In this document: positions 29,097 to 38,191 of the stretch, in pieces
How positions within the stretch are numbered: the stretch's first letter is position 1
Layout of the letters: each line of letters opens with the position of its first letter
Origin: Parahoeflea alexandrii
Lineage (GTDB): Bacteria > Pseudomonadota > Alphaproteobacteria > Rhizobiales > Rhizobiaceae
NCBI RefSeq assembly: GCF_024105735.1
Contig: NZ_JAAAML010000002.1
Coordinates: 248,001-312,000 of the forward strand
Length of the DNA: 64,000 nt
Reading direction: 5' to 3'
The notes under the pieces: model-generated
What the model saw: the letters and a program-made list of their open reading frames with translations, nothing else
What the model was told of the DNA's origin: nothing
Database searches by the model: none
Made by a program: the position numbers and the translations under genes

Positions 29097-31670
29097 TCAA
29101 AGTTCGCGCAGCACCGGCGCAGCTTTCTGTCCGAGCACCCGCCAGGTGCCAAGCAGACCGATACCGACGGTCAGGATCAGCGCTCCAACCAGGGTCAGTA
29201 ATGCGATGTCGGGCATGAACTCCGACGGCAGCGTCATGATGCGGCTGACCACGAACCATGAGGCCACGCCGCCAAAGGCCAGCGCGAAAACCGCCGTGGC
29301 CAGTCCCAGTAGGCCGTACTCGTAGACATAGGCACGAATGAGCGTCGCCCGTGTGGCGCCGAGCGTCTTGAGCACCACCGCATCATGGATCCGTGACCGG
29401 TTGCCCGCTGCCAGCGCACCGGCCAGAACCAGCACCGAGGCGACCAACGCCACAAGGGCTGCGGCGCGGATGGCAATGCCGATCTGGCCGACCAGGCGGT
29501 TGGCCAGTTCCAGCGCGTCCTTGACCCGCACGCTGGTGATCGTCGGGAACGCCTGCGTCACCGTGCGCAGAACCTCGCCTTCCTGTGCCGCATCCGCACC
29601 GGGATCCGACAGCGTCGCCATCCAGGAATGCGGTGCGCCAGCGAACGTGTTGGGCGAAAACACCATGACGAAATTGATCGACAGAGATTCCCATTCCACT
29701 TCCCGCAGATTGGCAATCCGCGCCGTGATCGAGCGGCCGAGAACCGAAACCGTGATGGTATCGCCGACATTCAGGCCGATCTCGCCGGCCTCCTCGGCAG
29801 AAAACGACACCAGCGGCTCGCCCGCATAGTCCGGTGCCCACCACTCGCCTTCGGCCAGCCGCGAGTTCTCCGGCTGGTTCTTTGCATAGGTGATGCCGCG
29901 ATCACCCCGGAGCACCCAGCGGGCTTCCGGCGGGACATTGTCGGCATTGACCTCTTCACCATTGAGCTGGGTGATCCGTCCGCGCAGCATCGGCACCTTG
30001 ATGATCTTGCCTTCCGGCACCAGCTCCGAGACGGTGTTTTCGAAACCGTCGATCTCGCTCGACTGGATATCGACAAAGAAGAAATTCGGCGCCCGCTCGG
30101 GCAGGTTGCCCGACAGTTCCCGCCTCAGATTGGTGTCGATCAGCGCCAGCGTGACAAGCAACGCCAGCCCGAGGCCGAGCGACAGCACCACCGACGGCGT
30201 CAGCGCGCCGGGGCGATGGATGTTGCCGATCGCCAGCCTGAGCGGCGTCGAACGCACCGATGGCCATTTCCGCGCGATCAGCTGCACCGCCTGCCCGACA
30301 AGACGCAGCACCGCAAAGGCAACGATCACCGCGACCACGAAGACGGTGGCGATGCGGCGGTCATCGGCAAACCAGATAGCCGCCATGCACAGCACCAGCA
30401 AAGTCAGCCCGGCGGTCAGCAGATAGGGCCAGCGCGGCAGCGCGCCTGCCTCGAACCCCTGCTGGCGGAACAGGGCGGTCGCGGGCACCTCGCCGGCCCG
30501 GCCCAGCGGCAGAACTGCGAAGGCAAACGCCGTCATCAGCCCGAAACCCGCGGCAACGGCCAGTGAGGCCGGATAGAACGAAGCGCTCACGGCGATCGGA
30601 ATCACGCCCGAGAGCGCACTGGCGGCAAGAAACGGCGTCACCGCCCCCAGCGCCAGACCCAGCACCACTCCGAGAGTGGCGATCAGCATCACCTGGATCA
30701 GATAGATAGCCACCACCAGGCTAGCCGGCGCGCCGACGCATTTGAGCGTCGCGATCACGCCACGCTTGCCTTCAAGCCAGGCTCGCACCGAATTGGCGAT
30801 GCCGACACCGCCGACGATCAGCGCCGTCAACCCGACCAGGGTCAGGAACTGCGAAAACCGCTCGATGTTCCGTGTCAGCGAGGGTGCCGCGTTCTGGCTG
30901 GTCCGGATCGACCATCCCGCATCCGGGAAGCGGCCGGTTGCGTCCTCTCTGAGCGCGGCCAGATCCCTGGCCCCGGCGCTTTCGTCAAGCCGCACGCGAT
31001 AGCTGAATTCCACCAGGCTTCCGGGGCGGATCAGGCCGGCCGCATCGAGTGCCGCGCGTGAGATCATCAACCGCGGAGCGAAGCCGAAGCCTTCCGACAG
31101 CGAATCGGGTTCCGCGGTGATGACACCGCGGATCTTGAGGCTCGCCTCACCCACCAGAATACTGTCACCGACGGCAAGGCCGAGGCGATCGAGCAGGATC
31201 TGCGCAGCAGCGGCGCCATAAACGCCATTGTCTTCGGCAAACAGCTCGTCAAGCGGCAATGGCGGCACCGTCTCGAAGCCGCCATAGAGCGGATAGGCAT
31301 TGTCCACCGCCCGCAACTCGACCAGCGACTGGTCCGACCCGTCCGGTTTGCGCGCCATGGTCCGCATGTTGGCGCCCGCCGACACGGTGCCCAGCTCTTC
31401 GACATAGGCACGTTCCGCCTCGCCGATGTCGCGGTTGTCGCTCTCGAAGCGGATATCGCCGCCAAGGATGGTCTGGCCTTCCGAGGCAATCGAGCCGGTC
31501 ATCATCTGCGAGACCGAGTTGACTCCGGCAATCGCGCCCGTGCCGAGCGCCACGCAGGCAAGAAAGATGTAGAAGCCGGACAGGCCGCCGCGCAACTCGC
31601 GCAGCGCCAGTCGTGCCGCCAGTCCCAGCCGCAGGCCATTGGCCTGGGCGGTGGCCGGTGCCGGCGCCAT
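29097..31670 (-). CDS. FtsX-like ABC transporter permease (YbbP type)
   Basis: This 857-aa inner-membrane protein has the MacB/FtsX fold with a large periplasmic domain after the first helix (about 25-45). Three-helix FtsX cores lie at about 265-380 and 720-850, with further helices at about 420-470. The length and paired FtsX domains match YbbP, the partner of YbbA. Together with an adjacent TesA-like lipase the system is thought to extract or process envelope-associated lipids; the substrate is not established. It overlaps the ATPase gene by one base (TGATG). Confidence 0.9.
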   Translation of the reverse strand: MAPAPATAQANGLRLGLAARLALRELRGGLSGFYIFLACVALGTGAIAGVNSVSQMMTGSIASEGQTILGGDIRFESDNRDIGEAERAYVEELGTVSAGANMRTMARKPDGSDQSLVELRAVDNAYPLYGGFETVPPLPLDELFAEDNGVYGAAAAQILLDRLGLAVGDSILVGEASLKIRGVITAEPDSLSEGFGFAPRLMISRAALDAAGLIRPGSLVEFSYRVRLDESAGARDLAALREDATGRFPDAGWSIRTSQNAAPSLTRNIERFSQFLTLVGLTALIVGGVGIANSVRAWLEGKRGVIATLKCVGAPASLVVAIYLIQVMLIATLGVVLGLALGAVTPFLAASALSGVIPIAVSASFYPASLAVAAGFGLMTAFAFAVLPLGRAGEVPATALFRQQGFEAGALPRWPYLLTAGLTLLVLCMAAIWFADDRRIATVFVVAVIVAFAVLRLVGQAVQLIARKWPSVRSTPLRLAIGNIHRPGALTPSVVLSLGLGLALLVTLALIDTNLRRELSGNLPERAPNFFFVDIQSSEIDGFENTVSELVPEGKIIKVPMLRGRITQLNGEEVNADNVPPEARWVLRGDRGITYAKNQPENSRLAEGEWWAPDYAGEPLVSFSAEEAGEIGLNVGDTITVSVLGRSITARIANLREVEWESLSINFVMVFSPNTFAGAPHSWMATLSDPGADAAQEGEVLRTVTQAFPTITSVRVKDALELANRLVGQIGIAIRAAALVALVASVLVLAGALAAGNRSRIHDAVVLKTLGATRATLIRAYVYEYGLLGLATAVFALAFGGVASWFVVSRIMTLPSEFMPDIALLTLVGALILTVGIGLLGTWRVLGQKAAPVLREL

Positions 31671-32389
31671 CAGGCCACGACCTCGGCGGCGACCGGCTGT
31701 TCGCCACCGCCGACAATCCGGCCGGAGCGGACGGCAATCTGGCGGTTACAGCGATCGGCGAGCGTGACGTCATGGGTGACCAGCAGCAGCGTGGTGCCGC
31801 GCTCGGCCTGCTTGGCAAACAGCAGATCGGCGATCTGTCGGCCGGTATCGCCATCCAGGTTTCCGGTCGGCTCATCAGCCACGATCAGCACCGGATCGGG
31901 CGCCAGCGCCCTGGCGATCGCCACGCGCTGCTGTTCGCCACCCGACAACTGACCCGGATAATGCGTCAGGCGTTCGCCCAGACCGACCGCGACCAGTTCC
32001 TCGCGCGCACGCTCGAAGGCATTGGCCTTGCCGGCCAGTTCGAGCGGGACCGCGACGTTTTCGAGCGCTGTCATGTTGGGGATCAGGTGAAACGACTGGA
32101 ACACGATGCCGACAGAGCGGCCGCGCACGGCAGCGACCGCATCCTCGCTCAGCGCATGCAGGGCCTGGTCGGCCACATGGACTTCACCCGAGTCGAGCCG
32201 TTCCAGCCCGGCAATGACCATCAGCAGGGTCGATTTGCCCGAGCCGGACGGTCCGACGATGCCGACCGATTCGCCCCGGTTGATATCGATGTCGATGCCC
32301 TTGAGCACGTGGACGGACGATGCGCCGTTGCCAAGGGTGAGATTGGCCTGCCGCAGTGTGACAATGGGTTTGGTGGAGGATTGAGACAC
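31670..32389 (-). CDS. ABC transporter ATP-binding protein (YbbA type)
   Basis: This is a 239-aa ATPase of the LolD/MacB/YbbA group. Walker A is GPSGSGKST, the signature LSGGEQQRVAIARAL, Walker B VLIVADEPTGNLD, and the switch His is in LVTHDVTLA. It is the first gene of the ybbA-ybbP operon and is divergent from the TesA-like esterase gene 96 bp away, as in many proteobacteria. Confidence 0.92.
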   Translation of the reverse strand: MSQSSTKPIVTLRQANLTLGNGASSVHVLKGIDIDINRGESVGIVGPSGSGKSTLLMVIAGLERLDSGEVHVADQALHALSEDAVAAVRGRSVGIVFQSFHLIPNMTALENVAVPLELAGKANAFERAREELVAVGLGERLTHYPGQLSGGEQQRVAIARALAPDPVLIVADEPTGNLDGDTGRQIADLLFAKQAERGTTLLLVTHDVTLADRCNRQIAVRSGRIVGGGEQPVAAEVVA

Positions 32390-32485
32390 GGGCTGAGCAT
32401 CCTATATGGAGAAGAGGCGGTCGGACTTGGAACGTCTGATGCCGAGCACTTAGGAGCCCACCCTCGCGTTTTAAAGGTTTACCCC

Positions 32486-33127
32486 ATGCGTTTTAAGGCT
32501 TTGATCGCCGCATTGTGCCTCTCACTTGGGGTAGCTACCGCCTCGGCACTTCCAGCCTCTGCCGATGAGATCAGGATCGTGGGCTTTGGCGACAGTCTCA
32601 TGGCCGCCTACAATCTTCAGTCGGACGAGGGTTTTCCGGCACGGTTGCAGGCAGCCCTGCGCGACCGAGGCCATGAGGTCTCCATCATCGATGCGGGCGT
32701 GTCCGGCGACACGACTTCCGGCGGCCTGGCGCGCCTCGACTGGTCCATTCCAGACGGCATTGACGGTGTGATCCTCGAACTCGGCGCAAACGATGCGCTG
32801 CGCGGATTGCCGCCGGAGAAAACCCGCGAGAATCTCGAGGCCATGATCGTCCGGCTGAAGCAGCGCGGCATCAGCGTTCTTCTGGCCGGGATGCTGGCTC
32901 CGCCCAACATGGGTGCCGGATACGAGACCGTCTTCAACCAGATCTACCCCGACCTGGCCGCTGAGCATGGCCTGATTTTCTACCCGTTCTTTCTTGATGG
33001 CGTGACCGGCAATCCGGAGATGCTGCTGTCCGATGGCATGCATCCGAATGTCAATGGAATCAACACGATGGTCGAAAAATTCGTTCCGGTCGCCGAACAA
33101 TTCCTGGCCCGGATCAAGACCGAGTGA
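32486..33127 (+). CDS. arylesterase / lysophospholipase, TesA-type SGNH hydrolase
   Basis: This 213-aa protein has a signal peptide of about 26 residues (ending ALPASA) and is periplasmic. SGNH blocks are complete: GFGDSL with the nucleophile near Ser37, a Gly in block II (VSGDTTSGGL), LGANDAL, and DGMHPN with the catalytic Asp and His. AAAGG 8 nt before the ATG fixes the start. It is divergent from ybbA/ybbP, an arrangement conserved with tesA in other bacteria, and may act on the same lipid substrates. Confidence 0.93.
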   Translation: MRFKALIAALCLSLGVATASALPASADEIRIVGFGDSLMAAYNLQSDEGFPARLQAALRDRGHEVSIIDAGVSGDTTSGGLARLDWSIPDGIDGVILELGANDALRGLPPEKTRENLEAMIVRLKQRGISVLLAGMLAPPNMGAGYETVFNQIYPDLAAEHGLIFYPFFLDGVTGNPEMLLSDGMHPNVNGINTMVEKFVPVAEQFLARIKTE

Positions 33128-33221
33128 CAGCCCCCGCGCTCCGCAGCGCAACATCTGGGTGCTTGCGTGGCCGCCTGTAGCGTGATTCGTTTGGATCAAA
33201 CGGTGGTTCGGGGGACACACA

Positions 33222-33812
33222 ATGCCCAGGCTTTTTACCGCACTCGAAATTCCCCGGGAGGCGGCCTTGTCCCTCTCCCTCCTGCGTGGCGGATTACCTG
33301 GCGCGCGCTGGCTGAGCGTCGAGAACTACCACATCACCCTTCGGTTTATCGGCGACATCGACGGTCCCACGGCTGACGAACTGATCGGTGCCTTCGACCG
33401 GATCGACCGGCAGGCTTTCTCGCTTACCCTGTCGGGAATGGGATCCTTCGGCTCGAAGAAGCCGCATTCGATCTGGGCTGGCGTTTCGCCCTCCGCCGAA
33501 CTCAAGGCGCTGCAGGCCGAGATCGAACGGATCTGTCAGCGCCATGGGCTGCCGCCGGATCCGCGTCGTTTTTCGCCGCACGTGACGCTCGCGCGCCTTC
33601 GCAATGCACGGGTCGGCGATGTCGTCAGCTATCTCGGCGGGCGCGGTGATTTCCGCACCCTGCCCTTTGATGTCGGGCGCTTCGTGGTGATGTCGTCGCG
33701 TGATTCGGTCGGCGGCGGGCCCTATCTGGTCGAGGAAGCCTACCCGCTGGGCTGGCGCAATTCCCTGCCGAGCCTCGACACAAGCTCGGTGCAGCCCGCC
33801 CGCAACAACTGA
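33222..33812 (+). CDS. thpR: RNA 2',3'-cyclic phosphodiesterase ThpR
   Basis: This is a 196-aa member of the 2H phosphoesterase family (LigT/ThpR), which opens 2',3'-cyclic phosphates on RNA ends. Both HxTx motifs are present: HITL near residue 38 and HVTL near 115. The N-terminal MPRLFTALEIP is characteristic. The last 73 bp overlap the convergent phosphatase gene. Confidence 0.92.
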   Translation: MPRLFTALEIPREAALSLSLLRGGLPGARWLSVENYHITLRFIGDIDGPTADELIGAFDRIDRQAFSLTLSGMGSFGSKKPHSIWAGVSPSAELKALQAEIERICQRHGLPPDPRRFSPHVTLARLRNARVGDVVSYLGGRGDFRTLPFDVGRFVVMSSRDSVGGGPYLVEEAYPLGWRNSLPSLDTSSVQPARNN

Positions 33813-34261
33813 AACACGTCCTCGAATCCGTCCGCGCCGCCATAATAGGGATCGGGCACGTCGGCCCGGCTGCCGAGTGTATGGTCGAGAAACAGGAAGA
33901 TGCGGTCATGCCGCGCCGAGGGCGCCCGGGCGCGCATTGTCGCCTCGTTGGAACGGTCCATGGCGAAGATCAGGTCGAACCGGTCGAAATCCTCCGCTGT
34001 CAGTTGACGCGCCCGCTGCCCGGAAATGTCGATCCCGTGCATGGCGGCTGTCTCTACCGAGCGGACATCCGGCGCGTCACCCTGGCGCCAGTTGCCGGTA
34101 CCGGCGGAATCAACCTCCACCAGACCGGTCAGTTGTGCTTGCGCAAGACCGTCGCGGAAGATGCCCTCCGCCAGTGGCGAGCGGCAGATATTGCCCATGC
34201 AGACGAACAAGACCGAGATCGATGTCTTTTTTCCGTCATCAAGCACACTAGATTCCATCAT
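33740..34261 (-). CDS. low-molecular-weight protein-tyrosine phosphatase
   Basis: This 173-aa enzyme has the catalytic P-loop VCMGNICRSP (C-x5-R) near residues 20-29 and the general-acid loop DPYYGG near 135. Family members act on protein tyrosine phosphate, often in polysaccharide export control, but no capsule genes are nearby. Its 3' end overlaps thpR by 73 bp, in opposite orientation. ATG 34261 or the next codon are both possible. Confidence 0.92.
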   Translation of the reverse strand: MMESSVLDDGKKTSISVLFVCMGNICRSPLAEGIFRDGLAQAQLTGLVEVDSAGTGNWRQGDAPDVRSVETAAMHGIDISGQRARQLTAEDFDRFDLIFAMDRSNEATMRARAPSARHDRIFLFLDHTLGSRADVPDPYYGGADGFEDVFQLLRAGCTELVSRLGRELRQPSG

Positions 34262-34317
34262 AGAGCTTTCCAGCCAATCGGATTGCCATCCGTACCATTC
34301 TAACCCGGGAGGACGCC

Positions 34318-34623
34318 ATGTCGCGCCAGAAACTCGATAGCACAGCCGTTGCCGAAAAGCTTGCCTCCGTGTCGTCCTGGAGCATCGACGCAGGAGAGAC
34401 CGCGCTGAGCCGGACCTTCAAGTTCGCCGATTTCAGCGAGGCCTTCGGCTTCATGAGCCGCGCGGCGCTCGTCGCCGAAAAGCTCGACCATCACCCGGAA
34501 TGGAAAAATGTCTACCGCACAGTCGAGGTGCGACTGACCACCCACGACGCCGGCGGACTGACCGGTCTCGACTTTGATCTGGCAATGGCCATGGATCATA
34601 TTGCCTCAGGAACCGGCAGCTGA
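34318..34623 (+). CDS. 4a-hydroxytetrahydrobiopterin dehydratase (pterin-4a-carbinolamine dehydratase)
   Basis: This 101-aa enzyme recycles the pterin cofactor of aromatic amino acid hydroxylases. The active-site block is [26 protein letters not shown] near 57-82, with the paired His and later His. No phenylalanine hydroxylase is in the window, so its partner is elsewhere or it has another role. Confidence 0.93.
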   Translation: MSRQKLDSTAVAEKLASVSSWSIDAGETALSRTFKFADFSEAFGFMSRAALVAEKLDHHPEWKNVYRTVEVRLTTHDAGGLTGLDFDLAMAMDHIASGTGS

Positions 34624-34704
34624 CCGGCCCTGATATTGAAGACAGGCGGTGCCATCGCCATATCCGGTTGATGGAATGTGTGAACCGAGCAATGGAGGCG
34701 GGAC

Positions 34705-35094
34705 ATGACCGGCCTTGACGGCGAAATTCTCGAACCCGACCACATGGCCGGCCAGGACACCAGGGGCGCCGACGAGTCTTCGGTCCGCGCCGGGTTCTGG
34801 CGCACTTTTGCGAAAGCCGCAAAACAGGTGCCCTTCGCCGAAGACGTCGTGGCGGCCTACTATTGCGCGCTTGATCCTGAAACGCCGGGCAAGGCCAAGG
34901 CCGTGCTGTTGGGCGCACTCGCCTATTTCATCATGCCGATGGACGCTGTTCCCGATTTCCTGGCTCTCGTCGGCTTTTCCGATGATATCGCGGTTCTGAC
35001 CCTGGCCATCGCCACTGTCCGCGCCAATCTCACCGAAGCCCACAGGATCGCGGCACGAAAGTCGCTTGACGAGCTGGCATCTGGCAAGGGCTGA
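34705..35094 (+). CDS. YkvA family (DUF1232) protein
   Basis: This 129-aa protein has the DUF1232 core, FAEDVVAAYYCALDPETPGK then AYFIMPMDAVPDFLALVGFSDD, with one hydrophobic segment. The family function is unknown; it is probably membrane-associated. The ATG follows AATGGAGGCGGGAC, a good ribosome binding site. It ends convergently 63 bp from the sigma factor gene. Confidence 0.88.
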   Translation: MTGLDGEILEPDHMAGQDTRGADESSVRAGFWRTFAKAAKQVPFAEDVVAAYYCALDPETPGKAKAVLLGALAYFIMPMDAVPDFLALVGFSDDIAVLTLAIATVRANLTEAHRIAARKSLDELASGKG

Positions 35095-35157
35095 CCGGCC
35101 GCGCTCCGTGGCCGCGTCGCCTGTGTCCCTGACCACCAGCATCTTTCATCAAATGCA

Positions 35158-35733
35158 TCAGTGCAGCGTCATTTCGCCGCCATCGCCCTCGAGCGTGCGC
35201 CGCAGACGGGCAAAGGCCAGCCGGATCCGCGATTTCACGGTCCCGAGCGGCAGGCCGGTATCCTCGGCAATCTGACTGTGCGAGCGGCCGAGGAAGAAGG
35301 CTTGCCGCACCAGCACCGCCTGCTCCTCGGGAAGATCGAGCATGGCCTTGCGGACACGCTCGTCGCGTTCCTCCGCTTCGACGATATCATCGGCTGATTC
35401 GGGTTGGGACGGCTGCAAGGCCGGATCATCGGGATCGAGCAGCGCCGACTTGTCGCGCCGGAAGGCGTCGATCCGGCGGTTGCGCGCGATTCTGAACAGC
35501 CAGGTGGCAAGCGACGATTTGGCCGGATCAAACAGCCCCGCCTTGTGCCACAGCACGATCATGACCTCCTGGGTCAGTTCCTCCGCCTGGCCGGGCTCCA
35601 TGCCGAGCCGCTGCAGGTAGGATTTGATCCGTGGCGCAAAATAATCGAACAATTCCGCAAATGCCGCCTGGTCCCGCCTTTCGGCGACGGACTCGGCGAG
35701 CCGGACTAGCCGCTCTTTCATCTCATTCGACAT
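35158..35733 (-). CDS. ECF sigma factor, RpoE/ECF11-like
   Basis: This 191-aa sigma factor has region 2 (about 25-95, FAELFDYFAPRIKSYLQRLG, then LATWLFRIARNRRIDAFRRDK) and region 4 (about 130-180, LPEEQAVLVRQAFFLGRSHSQIAEDTGLPLGTVKSRIR). The linker DPDDPALQP and the SWIM-like ARNRRIDAFRR resemble the ECF11 group, which in Rhodobacter drives the singlet-oxygen response and is held by the zinc anti-sigma ChrR. No ChrR gene follows: the stop is 63 bp from the YkvA gene. So it is either constitutively free or controlled from elsewhere. Confidence 0.9.
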   Translation of the reverse strand: MSNEMKERLVRLAESVAERRDQAAFAELFDYFAPRIKSYLQRLGMEPGQAEELTQEVMIVLWHKAGLFDPAKSSLATWLFRIARNRRIDAFRRDKSALLDPDDPALQPSQPESADDIVEAEERDERVRKAMLDLPEEQAVLVRQAFFLGRSHSQIAEDTGLPLGTVKSRIRLAFARLRRTLEGDGGEMTLH

Positions 35734-36025
35734 AAACTGCGCAAAACCCCGACTGCTCCTCGCGATCAGCTACCGCCTTGAAGCCAACATATCAACACCT
35801 ACAACGGAATCCACCAAGGTCAAACTGTTGCCGGATTCGAGTTGTTACAAAAGGTGATGAAGGGACGCGCCGCCCCGCAGCCCGGACCGAATACTGTCCA
35901 ACTGCGGGATTCATTGACGGTTTGGTAACCAGGATTAAGTCAAAATGAACCAATCACCTCGCAACAAGCGGGAAATGTCGCCGCACTCCGCGCGCGGCAC
36001 AGGACCACGAACCGGTAGGGAAGCC

Positions 36026-36529
36026 ATGTTTGGGAAGACAATCGCAACCGCAGTGACGGCGCTTTTTGCATTGACCGCCGCCGCGGCGGCGCAATCGCCC
36101 ACCAGGATCCAGCAGTTTGATGCCTGGGGGGCTTATTCGTACAATTCAGCGGGGGGCAAGGTCTGCTACGTTCTCTCGGTGCCGACCAGTTCCGCGCCGA
36201 CCAACGTCGACCATGGTGATATCTTTTTCCTCATCTCGCAGCGCCCGGGCCAGAACGTCAGCTATGAACCGCAGGCGATGATGGGCTATCCGCTGCAGGA
36301 ATCCTCCAAGATCACCGTCAATGTCGACGGCCGTGATTTCAGCCTGTTCACCCGGGGCAACTCGGCCTGGGTCGAAAACGCGGCGCAGGAACCGCAACTG
36401 GTTGCGGCAATGAAGGCCGGAACCTCGATGACGGTCAAGGCCGTCTCGCGTCGCGGCACCAACACCTCCTACAGCTACTCGCTCAAGGGCGTGACCGCGG
36501 CACTCAACCAGATCGCCAGCTGCAACTGA
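36026..36529 (+). CDS. invasion-associated locus B (IalB) family protein
   Basis: This is a 167-aa secreted protein. It has a signal peptide ending TAAAAA, then FDAWGAYSYNSAGGKVCYVLSVPT and the family block MMGYPLQESSKITVNVDG. The core belongs to the IalB family, first named from Bartonella but widespread in free-living Rhizobiales, so a virulence role should not be assumed. TAGGGAAG before ATG 36026 and the signal peptide select this start over an upstream in-frame ATG at 35945. Confidence 0.9.
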   Translation: MFGKTIATAVTALFALTAAAAAQSPTRIQQFDAWGAYSYNSAGGKVCYVLSVPTSSAPTNVDHGDIFFLISQRPGQNVSYEPQAMMGYPLQESSKITVNVDGRDFSLFTRGNSAWVENAAQEPQLVAAMKAGTSMTVKAVSRRGTNTSYSYSLKGVTAALNQIASCN

Positions 36530-36552
36530 GTTTCCGTCCTCTGGAAAAGTTC

Positions 36553-36585
36553 AAGGGAAGGCCGATCATCCGGCCTTCCCTTTTT
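36553..36585 (+). terminator. intrinsic terminator after the IalB gene
   Basis: A perfect 12-bp stem (AAGGGAAGGCCG / CGGCCTTCCCTT) with a 6-nt loop is followed by TTT. It lies 24 bp past the stop codon. Confidence 0.92.
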
Positions 36586-36727
36586 CGTTTCGGCCAGGTT
36601 TTCCTGAACCTGCAGGCACCGGTCGCGCACCGCGGTCTGCGCCCGCTGTTAACCATTTGTTATCCATAGCCTGTGTAAGGAATCGTACAATTGATTGGAT
36701 GACGCATTGCATTGGATATGAGGCGGC

Positions 36728-37375
36728 ATGGGCACGAAACAGACACTCACGCCTGAAGACTGGATCAAGGCCGCCTTCAAGCTTCTGACAAGTTCCGGAC
36801 CAAAGGCGATACGGGTCGATTACCTCTGCAAGGAGCTTGGTGTCACCAAAGGTTCGTTCTACTGGCATTTCGCCGATCTCGCTGCACTCCAGGCGGCCAT
36901 GGTCGAGCACTGGCGCCGTGTCGCCACCAGCGACGTGATCGCCTCCATGGTTTCGCCGGAACTGTCGCCGCGCGATCTGTTCATCCGCTTCATCGAAGAC
37001 ATCCTGGATGTGCCGACGCGCGAATATGGCGGACCGATGACCGAAGTCGCCATCAGGCACTGGGCCGCCGGCGACGAAGCCGTGCATGCGGTTGTCCGCA
37101 ACGCCGATACCGAGCGGCTGGCCTTCCTCACCCTGCAGATGCGTGGCTCTGGCCTGACCGGCCCCGAAGCCCGCTCGCGGGCGACCCTGATCTACGCAAC
37201 GCTTGTCGGCCTCAAGCAGCTGACCGGTGAACCGGGATTGCCGCGAATGGACATTCCCGGCTTTGTCGATGCCATGCTCAGGCCGGCTCCTTCAAACGCT
37301 GCAGCAGTTCAGGCCGCCCTTGTTGCGTCAGCCACGCCGGTACGCTGCCCCGAACCGCAGCTCGAAGTCCAATAG
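36728..37375 (+). CDS. TetR/AcrR family transcriptional regulator
   Basis: This 215-aa regulator has a TetR helix-turn-helix at about 10-57 (AIRVDYLCKELGVTKGSFYWHF). The C-terminal domain, with FADLAALQAAMVEHW and later a GLTGPEARSRATLIYATLVG helix, has no recognisable ligand motif. The gene is unlinked to an obvious target; it ends 1 bp from the convergent YafY gene. Upstream, TTAA-N7-TTAT at 36649-36663 is a near match to a CtrA site. Confidence 0.9.
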   Translation: MGTKQTLTPEDWIKAAFKLLTSSGPKAIRVDYLCKELGVTKGSFYWHFADLAALQAAMVEHWRRVATSDVIASMVSPELSPRDLFIRFIEDILDVPTREYGGPMTEVAIRHWAAGDEAVHAVVRNADTERLAFLTLQMRGSGLTGPEARSRATLIYATLVGLKQLTGEPGLPRMDIPGFVDAMLRPAPSNAAAVQAALVASATPVRCPEPQLEVQ

Positions 37376-37376
37376 G

Positions 37377-38081
37377 TCATACCGATTGGGCAATGCCTGC
37401 CTCGGTCACATCCCAGCGGTCCTGATCCGGCCAGATCGCCCTCAGCGCATCGCCCTGACCTGAAAAGTTCTGGTCCAGAACCCGGCATTCATAGATGCGG
37501 TCGGTGCGGAAATGCCGGAATCCGGCCCTGAGCTCGCACCAGCACGCCAGCATCACGCATTCGAGATGATAGACCAGCGCCAGCGGCCGCACCGTTCTCG
37601 TCGTCCGGCAGCCCTGTTCGTCCTGATAGACCAGCTCCAGCTTGCGTTCACCGCGGATCGCGTCCCTCAGCGTCGATTTTGATACGCATCCCTTTGCCGG
37701 ATCGTCCAGGGCCGCGCCCCACGGGGCCACCTGCAGCCAGCTGGCGGGGCCGTGCAGAGCGTCAATCTTTTCGTGGATCCGTCGCGCTGCCCGTTGCAGC
37801 GCACTGTCGCCGGTGCGTGACAACAGTGCCAGGCCAACCCTGAGCGCCTCGATCTCTTCCAGATCGAAATTGAGCGGCGGCAGGTCGTAGCCCCTGCGCA
37901 TGATGTAGCCGATCCCGGCTTCCCCCTCGATCGGCGTGTTCATCACCTGCAATGCGGCGATATCCCGGTAGATCGTCCGGATCGAAACCTCGAGCTGGCC
38001 GGCCAGATTTTCGGCGGTCACCGGCTTCCTTGCGGATCTCAGGATCTGGATGATTTCAAACAGTCGGTCGGAACGGCGCAT
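37377..38081 (-). CDS. YafY-type regulator with HTH and WYL domains
   Basis: This 234-aa regulator has an N-terminal HTH_11 domain (about 5-60, SVRTIYRDIAAL-like helix reading SIRTIYRDIAALQ) and a C-terminal WYL domain (about 135-230). WYL domains sense ligands, often nucleic acid pieces or nucleotides. It is divergent from a small gene at 38192; an inverted and direct repeat cluster lies between them and is probably its operator. Confidence 0.9.
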   Translation of the reverse strand: MRRSDRLFEIIQILRSARKPVTAENLAGQLEVSIRTIYRDIAALQVMNTPIEGEAGIGYIMRRGYDLPPLNFDLEEIEALRVGLALLSRTGDSALQRAARRIHEKIDALHGPASWLQVAPWGAALDDPAKGCVSKSTLRDAIRGERKLELVYQDEQGCRTTRTVRPLALVYHLECVMLACWCELRAGFRHFRTDRIYECRVLDQNFSGQGDALRAIWPDQDRWDVTEAGIAQSV

Positions 38082-38110
38082 GGTTGGGATCTCGTCATCA
38101 GCGGGCCATT

Positions 38111-38157
38111 GCTGCTGACACTATCACAGCCCCCACTGACACCGTACTGTCAGCAGC
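38111..38157. promoter_or_regulatory. operator-like repeat cluster between YafY regulator and small gene
   Basis: GCTGCTGACA at 38111-38120 and TGTCAGCAGC at 38148-38157 are perfect 10-bp inverted repeats. A further CTGACA at 38136-38141 is in direct orientation 21 bp after the first, about two helical turns, and forms a closer palindrome (CTGACA-N6-TGTCAG) with the third copy. The site is 30 bp upstream of the regulator start. It fits autoregulation by the YafY-type protein. Confidence 0.65.
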
Positions 38158-38191
38158 GGTCTGCTTTCCTGATCAAAACAGGAGACTGGCC

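Noticed and set aside
35094-35157. A ChrR-type anti-sigma gene after the ECF sigma factor
   Set aside because: Only 63 bp separate it from the YkvA gene, and the frame opened by the overlapping ATG lacks zinc-binding His and Cys residues.
36649-36663. A second CtrA site before the TetR gene
   Set aside because: The second half is TTAT rather than TTAA, so it is recorded only as a weak match.
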